From: Lysobacteraceae bacterium NML91-0213
GTDB lineage: Bacteria; Pseudomonadota; Gammaproteobacteria; Xanthomonadales; Xanthomonadaceae
Assembly: GCA_002798175.1 (NCBI GenBank)
Contig: NWQL01000002.1
Coordinates: 1 to 41,186 of the forward strand
Direction: 5' to 3'
DNA: 41,186 bases
In this document: positions 32,450-41,186 of the stretch, one piece after another
Numbering within the stretch: the stretch's first letter is position 1
Layout: the number at the start of each line of letters is the position of its first letter
Program-made: the position numbers and the translations under genes
Notes under the pieces: model-generated
What the model saw: only the letters and a program-made list of their open reading frames with translations
What the model was told of the DNA's origin: nothing
Database searches by the model: none

Positions 32450-34081
32450 TCAGGCGATCCGGTAGTTGTCCTGCATCGGGTAGCGCCGTGCGTAGAGTGC
32501 AAACGCAAGCGCGGCCACGAACGCGAACGCGGCGAAGAAGAACATCAGGAATGCGTTCTCGCTCAGGCCGGACGAGGCGATCCAGGCGGTCACCGCCTCG
32601 TTGCGGACGCCGGCGTTGGTCAGCAGCACCCACAGGCTGCCGAAGGTGCTGGTGAGGTACCAGAACGCCATGATCACGCCCTTCATCGCGTGCGGCGCCT
32701 GGCTGTAGGCGAACTCCAGCGCGGTCGCCGACACCAGCACTTCGCCGAAGGTCAGCAGCAGGTACGGCAGGCTCTGCCACGCCAGCGACACTTCCGAGCC
32801 GCCGTCGATCCACAGCTGCAGGATGCCGGCCGCAATCCACGACACGCCGGAGATCGCGATGCCCCAACCCATGCGCCGCAGCGCGGTCACCACGAAGCCC
32901 ATCTTCCGCAGCAGCGGGTAGAGCACGATGTTGTTGAACGGGATCAGCAGCATCACCAGCAGCGGGTTGAGCGCCTGCATCTGCGCGGCGTCCTGGATCA
33001 GCCAGCTCGGCCACCAGGCCGCGTCGTGCGGGATCACCATCTCGCGGCCCTGGATGATCCAGGTCGAGGCCTTCTGGTCGAACAGCGACCAGAACGGCGT
33101 CACCAGCGCGAACACGATCAGGATGCGAAGCACCGCGCGCACGCCGTCCACCGCGGCGTCGGGATGCGCGCCGCGGGCACGCTCGAGCTGCAACGACGCG
33201 CCCCAGCCGCCCAGCGCGATGATCACGCCCAGCGCAAGGCAGGCGGTGATGACGAAGTTGAAGTCGGTCGGCCAGAAACCCACGCCTACCGTGGCCGACA
33301 GCGCCCACAGCAGCAGCATCACCACGGCCGACACCATGCCGATCATCGCCACCAGCAGGCCCGGCCGCCCCTGCCCCGGCGCCTGCGCGTGCAGTGCGGA
33401 CTTGACCACCTCGAGGAACGCATGCGGGTCACGGCCCGACGGCGGCACGTTGACGTACTCGCGGCGGCCCAGCCAGAAGATGAAGGTGGCGATGAACATC
33501 AGGATGCCGGGGATGCCGAACGCCACGGCGGGGCCGTAATGGCGCAGGAACAGTGGTGCCAGCAGCGAGGCGAAGAACGAACCGAAGTTGATGATCCAGT
33601 AGAACGCGTCGAAGACGACCTTGGCCTTGGACTTGTTGGTCTGGTCGAACTGGTCGCCGCAGAAGCTCACCACCAGCGGCTTGATGCCACCCGACCCCAA
33701 CGCGATCAGGAACAGGCCGGTATAGAAGCCGGTGGCGTTGTTCTCGAACAGCGCAAGGCACGCATGGCCGGCGCAGTAGATCAGCGAGAACCACAGGATG
33801 GTGTGGTACTTGCCGAAGTAGCGGTCGGCCAGCCATCCCCCCAGCAGCGGGAAGAAGTACACGCCGATCACGAACATGTGGAAGATGTCCTTGGCCGCCG
33901 CATCGCGTTCACTGCCCGCCGGCAGGTAGGCCAGCAGCACCGAACTGATCAGGAACGGCACCAGGATGTTGCGCATGCCGTAGAAGCTGAAGCGTTCGCA
34001 GGCCTCGTTGCCGATGATGTAGCCGATCTGGCGCGGCATGCGGCCGTTTGCGGGGGAAGCGGAAGCGGGAGTCGTGGACAT
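32450..34081 (-). CDS. POT family proton-coupled peptide transporter
   Basis: 543 aa with a dozen or more hydrophobic segments. The N-terminal helix has the family's ExxER motif (NEACERFSFYGMRNILVPFL), and DIFHMFVIGVYFFPLLGGWLADRYFGKY is the classic second PTR2 signature. FVSFCGDQFD-type sequence follows. It imports di- and tripeptides with protons. Together with the secreted peptidases (M3 at 24005, M14 at 34216) it fits a peptide-feeding lifestyle. It is divergent from the M14 peptidase gene with 134 bp between starts. Confidence 0.94.
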   Translation of the reverse strand: MSTTPASASPANGRMPRQIGYIIGNEACERFSFYGMRNILVPFLISSVLLAYLPAGSERDAAAKDIFHMFVIGVYFFPLLGGWLADRYFGKYHTILWFSLIYCAGHACLALFENNATGFYTGLFLIALGSGGIKPLVVSFCGDQFDQTNKSKAKVVFDAFYWIINFGSFFASLLAPLFLRHYGPAVAFGIPGILMFIATFIFWLGRREYVNVPPSGRDPHAFLEVVKSALHAQAPGQGRPGLLVAMIGMVSAVVMLLLWALSATVGVGFWPTDFNFVITACLALGVIIALGGWGASLQLERARGAHPDAAVDGVRAVLRILIVFALVTPFWSLFDQKASTWIIQGREMVIPHDAAWWPSWLIQDAAQMQALNPLLVMLLIPFNNIVLYPLLRKMGFVVTALRRMGWGIAISGVSWIAAGILQLWIDGGSEVSLAWQSLPYLLLTFGEVLVSATALEFAYSQAPHAMKGVIMAFWYLTSTFGSLWVLLTNAGVRNEAVTAWIASSGLSENAFLMFFFAAFAFVAALAFALYARRYPMQDNYRIA

Positions 34082-34215
34082 CTTCGGACCGGGTGCGGGC
34101 GAAAGCGTTCAAGGGTAGCCGATCGACCCCGCCGCCGGGACCAACGAATGGCACGGCCGATGCGGCCGCGGGGCTCGTTACCATCGGCGGTCCCCTGCCT
34201 GTCGAGCCGTCCGCC

Positions 34216-35985
34216 ATGCCGCGTCGCTACCCGCATCGCCTTGCCCTGGCCCTGCTGATCGCCCTGGCCGGCCCCGCGGCCGCGGCCGACCTGACCACGC
34301 ATGCCGAGCGCAGCGGTTTCGTCGAGACCGGCCGCTACGCCGAGACCATCGCCCTGTGCGACGCCTTCCAGGCCGCATATCCGGACGCCGTGCGCTGCTT
34401 CGATTTCGGCACCACCCCGGAAGGCCGGCCGATGAAGGCGCTGGCGGCGTCGCGCAGTGGCGCATTGAGTCCCGATGCCGCGCGCGCCGCCGGCATCCCG
34501 GTCGTGCTGATGCAGGGCGGCATCCATGCCGGTGAGATCGACGGCAAGGACGCCGGCTTCCTGGCACTGCGCGAAGCCCTCGACGGCACGGCGGCAAGCG
34601 GCACGCTCGAGCAGCTGGTGTGGGTGTTCGTGCCGGTGTTCAACGTCGACGGCCACGAGCGCTTCGGTGCCTGGAACCGGCCCAACCAGCGCGGGCCGCG
34701 CGAGATGGGCTGGCGCACCACCGCGCAGAACCTCAACCTCAACCGCGACTACGCCAAGGCCGAGGCGCCGGAGATGCAGGCGATGCTGGCGCTGGTCGAG
34801 GCCTGGGACCCGATCGCCTACATCGACCTGCATGCGACCAACGGTGCGCAGTTCGAGCACGACATCTCGATCCAGGTCGAGCCCGTGCACGCCGGCGACG
34901 AGGCCCTGCGCGCGGCGGGCCTGCAGCTTCGCGATGGGGTGATGGCTGACCTCGCCGCCCGGGGTTCGCTGCCGTTGCCGTTCTACCCGTCCTTCGTGCG
35001 CCACGACGAGCCGGACTCCGGGTTTGTCGACGGAGTGTCGCCGCCGCGCTTCTCCACCGGCTACTTCCTGCTGCGCAACCGGCTGGCGATGCTGGTCGAA
35101 ACCCATTCCTGGAAGGAGTACCCGGTACGGGTGCGCACCACCCGCAACACCATCGTCTCGGTACTCGAGCACGTGGCCCGCCACGGCCGCGACTGGATGC
35201 GCGTGGCCCGCGAAGCCGACCGTCGTGCCGCCGCGCTTGGCGGCCAGGACGTACCGCTCGACTGGCGCGCCACCGACGCCGTGCGCACGATCGACTTCCG
35301 CGGCTATGCCTATACCCGCACGCCGTCGGAGGTTTCCGGCGCGCTGATGACCCGCTATGACGAGACCACGCCACAGGTGTGGCAGGTCCCGCTGCGCGAC
35401 ACCCTGGTGCCGGCACGCACCGCGACCGCCCCGCGAGGCGGCTACCTGGTTCCGCCCGCCCAGGCCGCGCGCGTCGAGCACGCCCTGCGGATCCATGGCG
35501 TCGAGTACCGCCGTGTCGATCGCGCGCTTGCACGGGCGCCGGTGCAGGTGTTCCGTGCCGACGACATCCGTTTCGCCACCGCGCCCAGCGAAGGCCTGCA
35601 GCGGCTGGATCTGGACGGCAGCTGGCGCGACGAGCCGCGCGACCTTCCCGCCGGCGCACTGTTCGTGCCGATCGCACAGCCGAAGGCGCGGCTGGTGATG
35701 GCCCTGCTGGAGCCGCAGGCGCCGGATGCACTGGCGGCGTGGGGGGCGTTCAACAACCACTTCGAGCGCAAGGAGTACATGGAGGCCTACGTGGCCGAAG
35801 CCGTCGCCCGCGAGATGCTGGAGGCCGACCCCAACGTGCGCGCGGTCTTCGAACAGCGGCTGCGCGAGGACCAGGCGTTTGCCGCCGATCCACGCGCGCG
35901 GCTGGACTTCTTCTATCGCCGCCACAGCGCCTGGGACGAACGCTTCGGGCTGTACCCGGTCTACCGGATCGACGCCGCGCCATGA
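34216..35985 (+). CDS. secreted M14 family metallocarboxypeptidase
   Basis: 589 aa from the ATG at 34216, which begins a signal peptide (MPRRYPHRLALALLIALAGPAAA, cleavage before ADLTT). A longer in-frame start at 34048 would bury it. Zinc ligands are H104 and E107 (GGIHAGEID) and H206 (YIDLHATNG). The catalytic glutamate is E295 in LVETHSWKEYPVR. The last ~240 residues form an extra domain beyond the ~330-residue peptidase. It should trim C-terminal residues from peptides outside the cytoplasm. The stop overlaps the start of the next gene (ATGA). Confidence 0.92.
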   Translation: MPRRYPHRLALALLIALAGPAAAADLTTHAERSGFVETGRYAETIALCDAFQAAYPDAVRCFDFGTTPEGRPMKALAASRSGALSPDAARAAGIPVVLMQGGIHAGEIDGKDAGFLALREALDGTAASGTLEQLVWVFVPVFNVDGHERFGAWNRPNQRGPREMGWRTTAQNLNLNRDYAKAEAPEMQAMLALVEAWDPIAYIDLHATNGAQFEHDISIQVEPVHAGDEALRAAGLQLRDGVMADLAARGSLPLPFYPSFVRHDEPDSGFVDGVSPPRFSTGYFLLRNRLAMLVETHSWKEYPVRVRTTRNTIVSVLEHVARHGRDWMRVAREADRRAAALGGQDVPLDWRATDAVRTIDFRGYAYTRTPSEVSGALMTRYDETTPQVWQVPLRDTLVPARTATAPRGGYLVPPAQAARVEHALRIHGVEYRRVDRALARAPVQVFRADDIRFATAPSEGLQRLDLDGSWRDEPRDLPAGALFVPIAQPKARLVMALLEPQAPDALAAWGAFNNHFERKEYMEAYVAEAVAREMLEADPNVRAVFEQRLREDQAFAADPRARLDFFYRRHSAWDERFGLYPVYRIDAAP

Positions 35986-36812
35986 GCCGCGGCCTGCGCA
36001 CGCTGCTGGCAGCCGCGTGCATGGCGCTGGCCGCGTGCGTACCGGCATGGAGCGACCTGCCCGCGCCCGACACACCGGCGCTGCGCGTGGTCACCCTCAA
36101 CCTGTATCACGACCGCGACCACTGGCCGCGCCGCCGTGCTCTGGTGATCGGCGGCCTGCGGGCGCTGGATGCCGACGTGATCGCGCTGCAGGAAGTGCTG
36201 CAGAAGGAAGGCCTGCCTAACCAGGCCGAGGACATCGGCGCGGCGCTCGGCTACAGCGTCCACTTCGTTTCCACCGACCCGCCGGAACAGGCGCACCGCT
36301 ACGGCAACGCGCTGCTGTCCCGGCTGCCGGTGCTGGCGAGCAGCCAGGCCAGGCTGCAGCCGCTGGACGATTCGCGCACCGTCGCCCACCTGCGCGTCGC
36401 GGTGGGCGGCCAGGCGGTCGACGTGTTCAACACCCACCTGCACTGGACCGACGATGGCGGGGCGATCCGCGCGCGCCAGCTCGGCGACGTGCTGGCGCAT
36501 GTCGAGCGGAACGGCCCGTCCGCCAGCGTGCTGGTGGGCGACCTCAATGCGGAAGCCGACGCCCCGGAGCTGCACGCGCTGGCCACGGCCGGCTTCGTCG
36601 ACGCGCCGGCAATGGTAGACCCGGCCATGACCACGCTCAGCACGCTCAACCCGCACTACTTCGGGCACGGGCGACGCATCGACCATGTGTTCGCGCGTGG
36701 CACCGGGCTGCGCCCGCTCGCGGCACGGCGGGTGCTGGATGAACCCGGTGCCGATGGCACCTGGCCGTCCGACCACTTCGGCGTGCTGGTGGACTTTGCG
36801 ATCGCGCGTTGA
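35982..36812 (+). CDS. endonuclease/exonuclease/phosphatase-family lipoprotein
   Basis: 276 aa. The N-terminus MSRGLRTLLAAACMALAAC has a clear lipobox (LAAC), so it is anchored in a membrane facing the periplasm or outside. The EEP (DNase I-like) fold is marked by RVVTLNLYHD, VIALQEVL (metal-binding Glu), YGNALLSRLP, FNTHLHW, VLVGDLNAEAD (catalytic Asp/Asn) and WPSDHFGVLVDFAI (catalytic Asp-His). Substrates of this family range from DNA to phospholipids and inositol phosphates; sequence alone does not say. Translation is coupled to the M14 peptidase by a 4-base overlap. Confidence 0.9.
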   Translation: MSRGLRTLLAAACMALAACVPAWSDLPAPDTPALRVVTLNLYHDRDHWPRRRALVIGGLRALDADVIALQEVLQKEGLPNQAEDIGAALGYSVHFVSTDPPEQAHRYGNALLSRLPVLASSQARLQPLDDSRTVAHLRVAVGGQAVDVFNTHLHWTDDGGAIRARQLGDVLAHVERNGPSASVLVGDLNAEADAPELHALATAGFVDAPAMVDPAMTTLSTLNPHYFGHGRRIDHVFARGTGLRPLAARRVLDEPGADGTWPSDHFGVLVDFAIAR

Positions 36813-36867
36813 TCCCGGGGTCATGGCCGCGGCGCTAGCCTCGCGGCTGGCCTTCCGGATCACCACC

Positions 36868-37263
36868 ATGCGCCCTGCCCTGCTGCCCGCCCTGCTCGCC
36901 GCGTTCGCGCTGTCCGGGTGCGCGGCGACGCCGCGCCCTGCCGCCGACGCCGTGGTGGAGGGCCGTGCCACGTTCCACGAGAAGCTGCTGATGCCCCCCG
37001 GGTCGGTGCTGGCGGTGGAACTGGTCGACATCGCACGCGGCAACGCGGTGCTGGCACGCGAGGAGTTCGCGTCGCTGCCCGGGCCGCCCTACGCGTTCGC
37101 GATGCGCTACGCGGCGGCGGACGTGCCCGAAGGCGCCGAACTCGGCGTGCGTGCGGCGTTGTCGACCCCGGACGGCGAACGCATGTTCGCGACGCCCCGG
37201 CCGGTGCCGGTCATGGCCGGGCGCACGCAGCCGTTCGAGTTCCGGATGCTGCGCACGCAGTAG
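36868..37263 (+). CDS. YbaY-type lipoprotein
   Basis: 131 aa from the ATG at 36868. MRPALLPALLAAFALSGCA is a lipoprotein signal with lipobox LSGC. The mature part (GRATFHEKLLMPPGSVLAVELVDIARGN, then PYAFAMRYAAADV) matches the single-domain YbaY/YscW-like family: a small beta-barrel-like domain of unknown function in many proteobacterial lipoproteins. It follows the EEP gene by 55 bp on the same strand and may share its transcript. Confidence 0.85.
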   Translation: MRPALLPALLAAFALSGCAATPRPAADAVVEGRATFHEKLLMPPGSVLAVELVDIARGNAVLAREEFASLPGPPYAFAMRYAAADVPEGAELGVRAALSTPDGERMFATPRPVPVMAGRTQPFEFRMLRTQ

Positions 37264-37326
37264 TACGGCCTGCGCTGTCGCAGCGTCGACTGCAGTCCGA
37301 CGACGCAGCGGTCGTGCGCCGGCGGC

Positions 37327-39213
<1,887 letters not shown>

Positions 39214-39432
39214 GCGCGCAGTTTAACCGAGCGTTCGCGTCGCTCCGGTTCCCTGGCGTCCTCGCGACCCACCCCGGGGAACGTCGTTGCATGACGCAGG
39301 TCCCGATCCCGCGCAGCCGGCCGCCGCGCTTAGGGCGGCCCCTAGTTGGCCCCGCGTCCGAGGTCCGGTATCAAGTCCGCAACCGGGATCGCGCGCACCC
39401 GCAGACGACCCGCCGGAACGGAGGTTTCGCCC

Positions 39433-40275
39433 ATGAACATGGCCATTTCCGCCGCCAGCCAGCAGTCCTCGTTCGTGCCGCCGCCCGGCGGGCGCTCGCA
39501 CACCGTCGTGTTCGGCGACACCCTGTGGGGCATCGCCTCGCACTACGGCGTCGCCCTGCAGAAGCTGATCGCGGAGAACCCGCAGATCCTCAATCCCGAT
39601 CTCATCTACCCGGGCGACCGGGTCGCGCTGCCCGATGCCGCGTCCGGCGAGTCCGGTGCCGGCCCGGCCACCCCGTCCGGCGCCCCGGCCTCGGAAGGCA
39701 GCGGCGGGCCGGCGCAGGTCGCGGCGTCCCCGGGCGCGGGCGCGAACGGCGGCGTGAGCGCGGAACAGCTGATGCAGATCGTGCCGCAGCTCGACGCCGG
39801 CCAGGCGCCGGCGATCGCCAGTCATCTCAACCAGGCCATGGCCGAGGCCAACATCGATACGCCGCAGCGCCAGGCGATGTTCATCGCGCAGCTGGCCCAC
39901 GAGAGCGGCGGCTTCCGCTACATGGAGGAGATCGCCAGCGGCGCCGCCTACGAGGGCCGGGCGGACCTCGGCAACACCCAGCCCGGCGACGGCGTGCGCT
40001 ACAAGGGCCGCGGCTACATCCAGGTGACCGGTCGCCACAACTACGGCGAGGCCGGGCGGGCGCTGGGGCTGGACCTGATCAACAACCCGCAGCTGGCCGC
40101 GCAGCCCGAGAACGCCGCGCGCATCGCCGCCTGGTACTGGGGCAGCCGCAGCATCAACGATGCCGCCGACGCCGGCGATTTCGTCCGCGCCACGCGCCTG
40201 ATCAACGGCGGCACCAACGGCCTCGCCGACCGGCAGAGCTACTACGCGCGCGCGCAGGCAGCGCTGGGCGGCTGA
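39433..40275 (+). CDS. LysM-GH19 peptidoglycan hydrolase/chitinase-like protein
   Basis: 280 aa from the ATG at 39433, with a GGAGG site 8 bases upstream. A LysM domain (residues 23-67, HTVVFGDTLWGIASHYGV) is joined by a Gly/Ser/Ala/Pro linker (68-117) to a GH19 catalytic domain. The proton-donor glutamate is E157 (AHESGGF). The rest of the fold is marked by GNTQPGDGVRYKGRGYIQVTGR and AAWYWGSRSIN. There is no signal peptide or membrane helix, so export would need phage-type holin, a specialised secretion system or lysis. GH19 enzymes of this compact bacterial type usually act as phage-like lysozymes rather than true chitinases. No phage genes are nearby. Confidence 0.92.
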   Translation: MNMAISAASQQSSFVPPPGGRSHTVVFGDTLWGIASHYGVALQKLIAENPQILNPDLIYPGDRVALPDAASGESGAGPATPSGAPASEGSGGPAQVAASPGAGANGGVSAEQLMQIVPQLDAGQAPAIASHLNQAMAEANIDTPQRQAMFIAQLAHESGGFRYMEEIASGAAYEGRADLGNTQPGDGVRYKGRGYIQVTGRHNYGEAGRALGLDLINNPQLAAQPENAARIAAWYWGSRSINDAADAGDFVRATRLINGGTNGLADRQSYYARAQAALGG

Positions 40276-40326
40276 CCGCCCGCGCCGCCGATCGGCCGGC
40301 CCGGGCCCGGTGCCGAAAAGCCGCCC

Positions 40327-40836
40327 TCAGGGAATCTCGAAGCCCTCGGGGTCGTCCGGCAGGCCCGCACGCGCGAACAGCGCCGGGCCCAGCTCGGATT
40401 CCACCTCGCCCTCGCACTCGATCGCGCGCTCCACCCGCTCGCCCGCCCGTACCTGCACGCCGGCCTTCTCCCAGCCACGGCCGATGCCGGTGTAGACGGT
40501 ATACGTCTCGCCCTGCCGGTCGAAGCGCACGAACGCGCCGCCGCCGCCCGAATACATCAGCGTGCCCGAGCGGAACGCCCGCGCGGCCGGTTCGTCGGCC
40601 GCGGGATGCTCGACCTGCCAGCGTCCCGTCTCCCGGTAGCGAAGGTGGCCGGCGTCGGCCGACAGCGCCTCCGACGCGCAGATCGCGACCTCGCCGCCCC
40701 CGGCGCCGCGGCAGGCGAAGACCGTGTCCTCGCCCGCCCGGCAAGCGGCGGCCGCGTCGGGCCGGGACGCCGTGGCGGCGGTCTCCGTGCAGGCGACCAG
40801 CCACAGCGTGCATGCGAGAGGAAGGACGGACTTCAC
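40327..40836 (-). CDS. uncharacterised lipoprotein
   Basis: 169 aa from a GTG at 40836 with a GAGG site 8 bases upstream. The signal peptide KSVLPLACTLWLVACTE ends in a good lipobox (LVAC). The mature protein has two early Cys-containing strands (CRAGEDTVFACRGAGGGEVAICAS), then predicted beta-rich sequence (TLMYSGGGGAFVRFDRQGETYTVYTGIG) and an acidic end (ECEGEVESELGPALF). I do not recognise the family. It converges with the LysM-GH19 gene, 51 bp away. A role as a periplasmic inhibitor of a lysozyme-like enzyme is possible from cellular location only. Confidence 0.75.
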   Translation of the reverse strand: MKSVLPLACTLWLVACTETAATASRPDAAAACRAGEDTVFACRGAGGGEVAICASEALSADAGHLRYRETGRWQVEHPAADEPAARAFRSGTLMYSGGGGAFVRFDRQGETYTVYTGIGRGWEKAGVQVRAGERVERAIECEGEVESELGPALFARAGLPDDPEGFEIP

Positions 40837-40918
40837 GGCGGACACCTCGCGAACGTCGGGACGGCCAGCATGCCACGCGCCGGAACTCCAGTCGCGGCCG
40901 CGACGCGCGTGGCGGCGG

Positions 40919-41186
40919 TCACGAACTGCACGACAGCATCGAACAGCCGGCGCGCTCGCGCGCCCAGTCCGGCCGCTTGCGCGCGTACGCCTCGCGGCCG
41001 GGCTGGTCCTCGCAGGGCCGTCGCAGCACGTCCTGCAGCGCGCGCAGCGGCGCCAGGTCGCCCGCGGTCGCGGCATCGATGGCCTCCTGCAGCAGCCAGT
41101 TGCGCGGCACATAGCGCGGGTTGGCCCGGCGCATGCGCGCGCGCCGCTGCGCCGGGTCGAGCGGATCGCGCGCCACGCGGGCGGCG
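40919..41186 (-). CDS. selO: protein adenylyltransferase SelO, C-terminal part (runs off window)
   Basis: About 88 C-terminal residues are visible. [20 protein letters not shown], then [24 protein letters not shown] and the end GCSMLSCSS are the hallmark tail of SelO (YdiU/UPF0061). SelO is a pseudokinase-fold enzyme that AMPylates proteins. Bacterial forms have Cys where the eukaryotic protein has selenocysteine near the C-terminus, and the terminal Cys-Ser-Ser is intact here. The kinase-fold core lies beyond the right edge of the window. Confidence 0.93.
   Translation of the reverse strand, partial: AARVARDPLDPAQRRARMRRANPRYVPRNWLLQEAIDAATAGDLAPLRALQDVLRRPCEDQPGREAYARKRPDWARERAGCSMLSCSS

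Noticed and set aside
31781..34258. An 825-residue plus-strand open frame across the rhomboid and POT genes
   Set aside because: His/Gln/Arg-rich translation of the antisense strand of two membrane proteins; no motifs.

Overview
The window looks like a chromosomal segment of a high-G+C gammaproteobacterium of the Xanthomonadaceae (Lysobacter/Luteimonas/Stenotrophomonas/Xanthomonas relatives). The reasons are the strong G+C bias at third codon positions, the smc-zipA-ligA-epmA and mtnA-gyrA neighbourhoods, a long (832 aa) LigA, a DUF3011 protein, and GyrA with Gln at position 83. The genus assignment is inference. Most of the content is housekeeping. No CRISPR array, prophage, rRNA or tRNA was seen.

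Layout. 1-131: 3' end of an IS481-type transposase. 219-4014: liuC-liuD-liuE, the lower leucine/isovalerate degradation steps, followed with a 4-base overlap by a PAS-GGDEF-EAL cyclic-di-GMP protein (4011-6596). 6702-10797 (minus): gyrA and mtnA. 10860-11375 (minus): a DUF3011 lipoprotein-like protein. 11475-19845 (minus): smc, zipA, ligA and epmA, interrupted between zipA and ligA by a 562-bp intergenic stretch filled with structured repeats. 20063-26227: an ABC exporter, DUF488 (minus), ferredoxin-NADP reductase, a universal stress protein, and a secreted M3 dipeptidase with a strong terminator. 26228-27001: a second repeat-rich intergenic stretch. 27002-34081: sirtuin (plus), then on the minus strand CFA synthase, a DUF3298 lipoprotein, a cold shock protein, a small GNAT-like protein plus a Lys/Ala-rich protein, and rhomboid protease plus POT peptide transporter. 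34216-37263: secreted M14 peptidase, EEP-family lipoprotein and YbaY-type lipoprotein. 37327-41186: ABC-F ATPase Uup (minus), LysM-GH19 lysozyme-like enzyme (plus), a lipoprotein (minus) and the C-terminus of SelO (minus).

The most unusual feature is a family of about 116-121 bp intergenic elements (15037-15157, 15333-15448, 26457-26577, 26737-26852, plus a decayed copy at 14973-15009). Each can fold into a three-way junction: a 27-28 bp closing stem, a 9-bp hairpin, and a second hairpin with a conserved apical loop. Comparing the two subtypes gives eight compensated base pairs. Six substitutions between copies of the same subtype are tolerated as G.U pairs on one particular strand. At both loci the two subtypes occur in the same order, in divergent orientation, about 160-180 bp apart, with largely unrelated DNA between them. 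This is the best candidate for an undescribed system: a mobile or structured RNA/DNA element.
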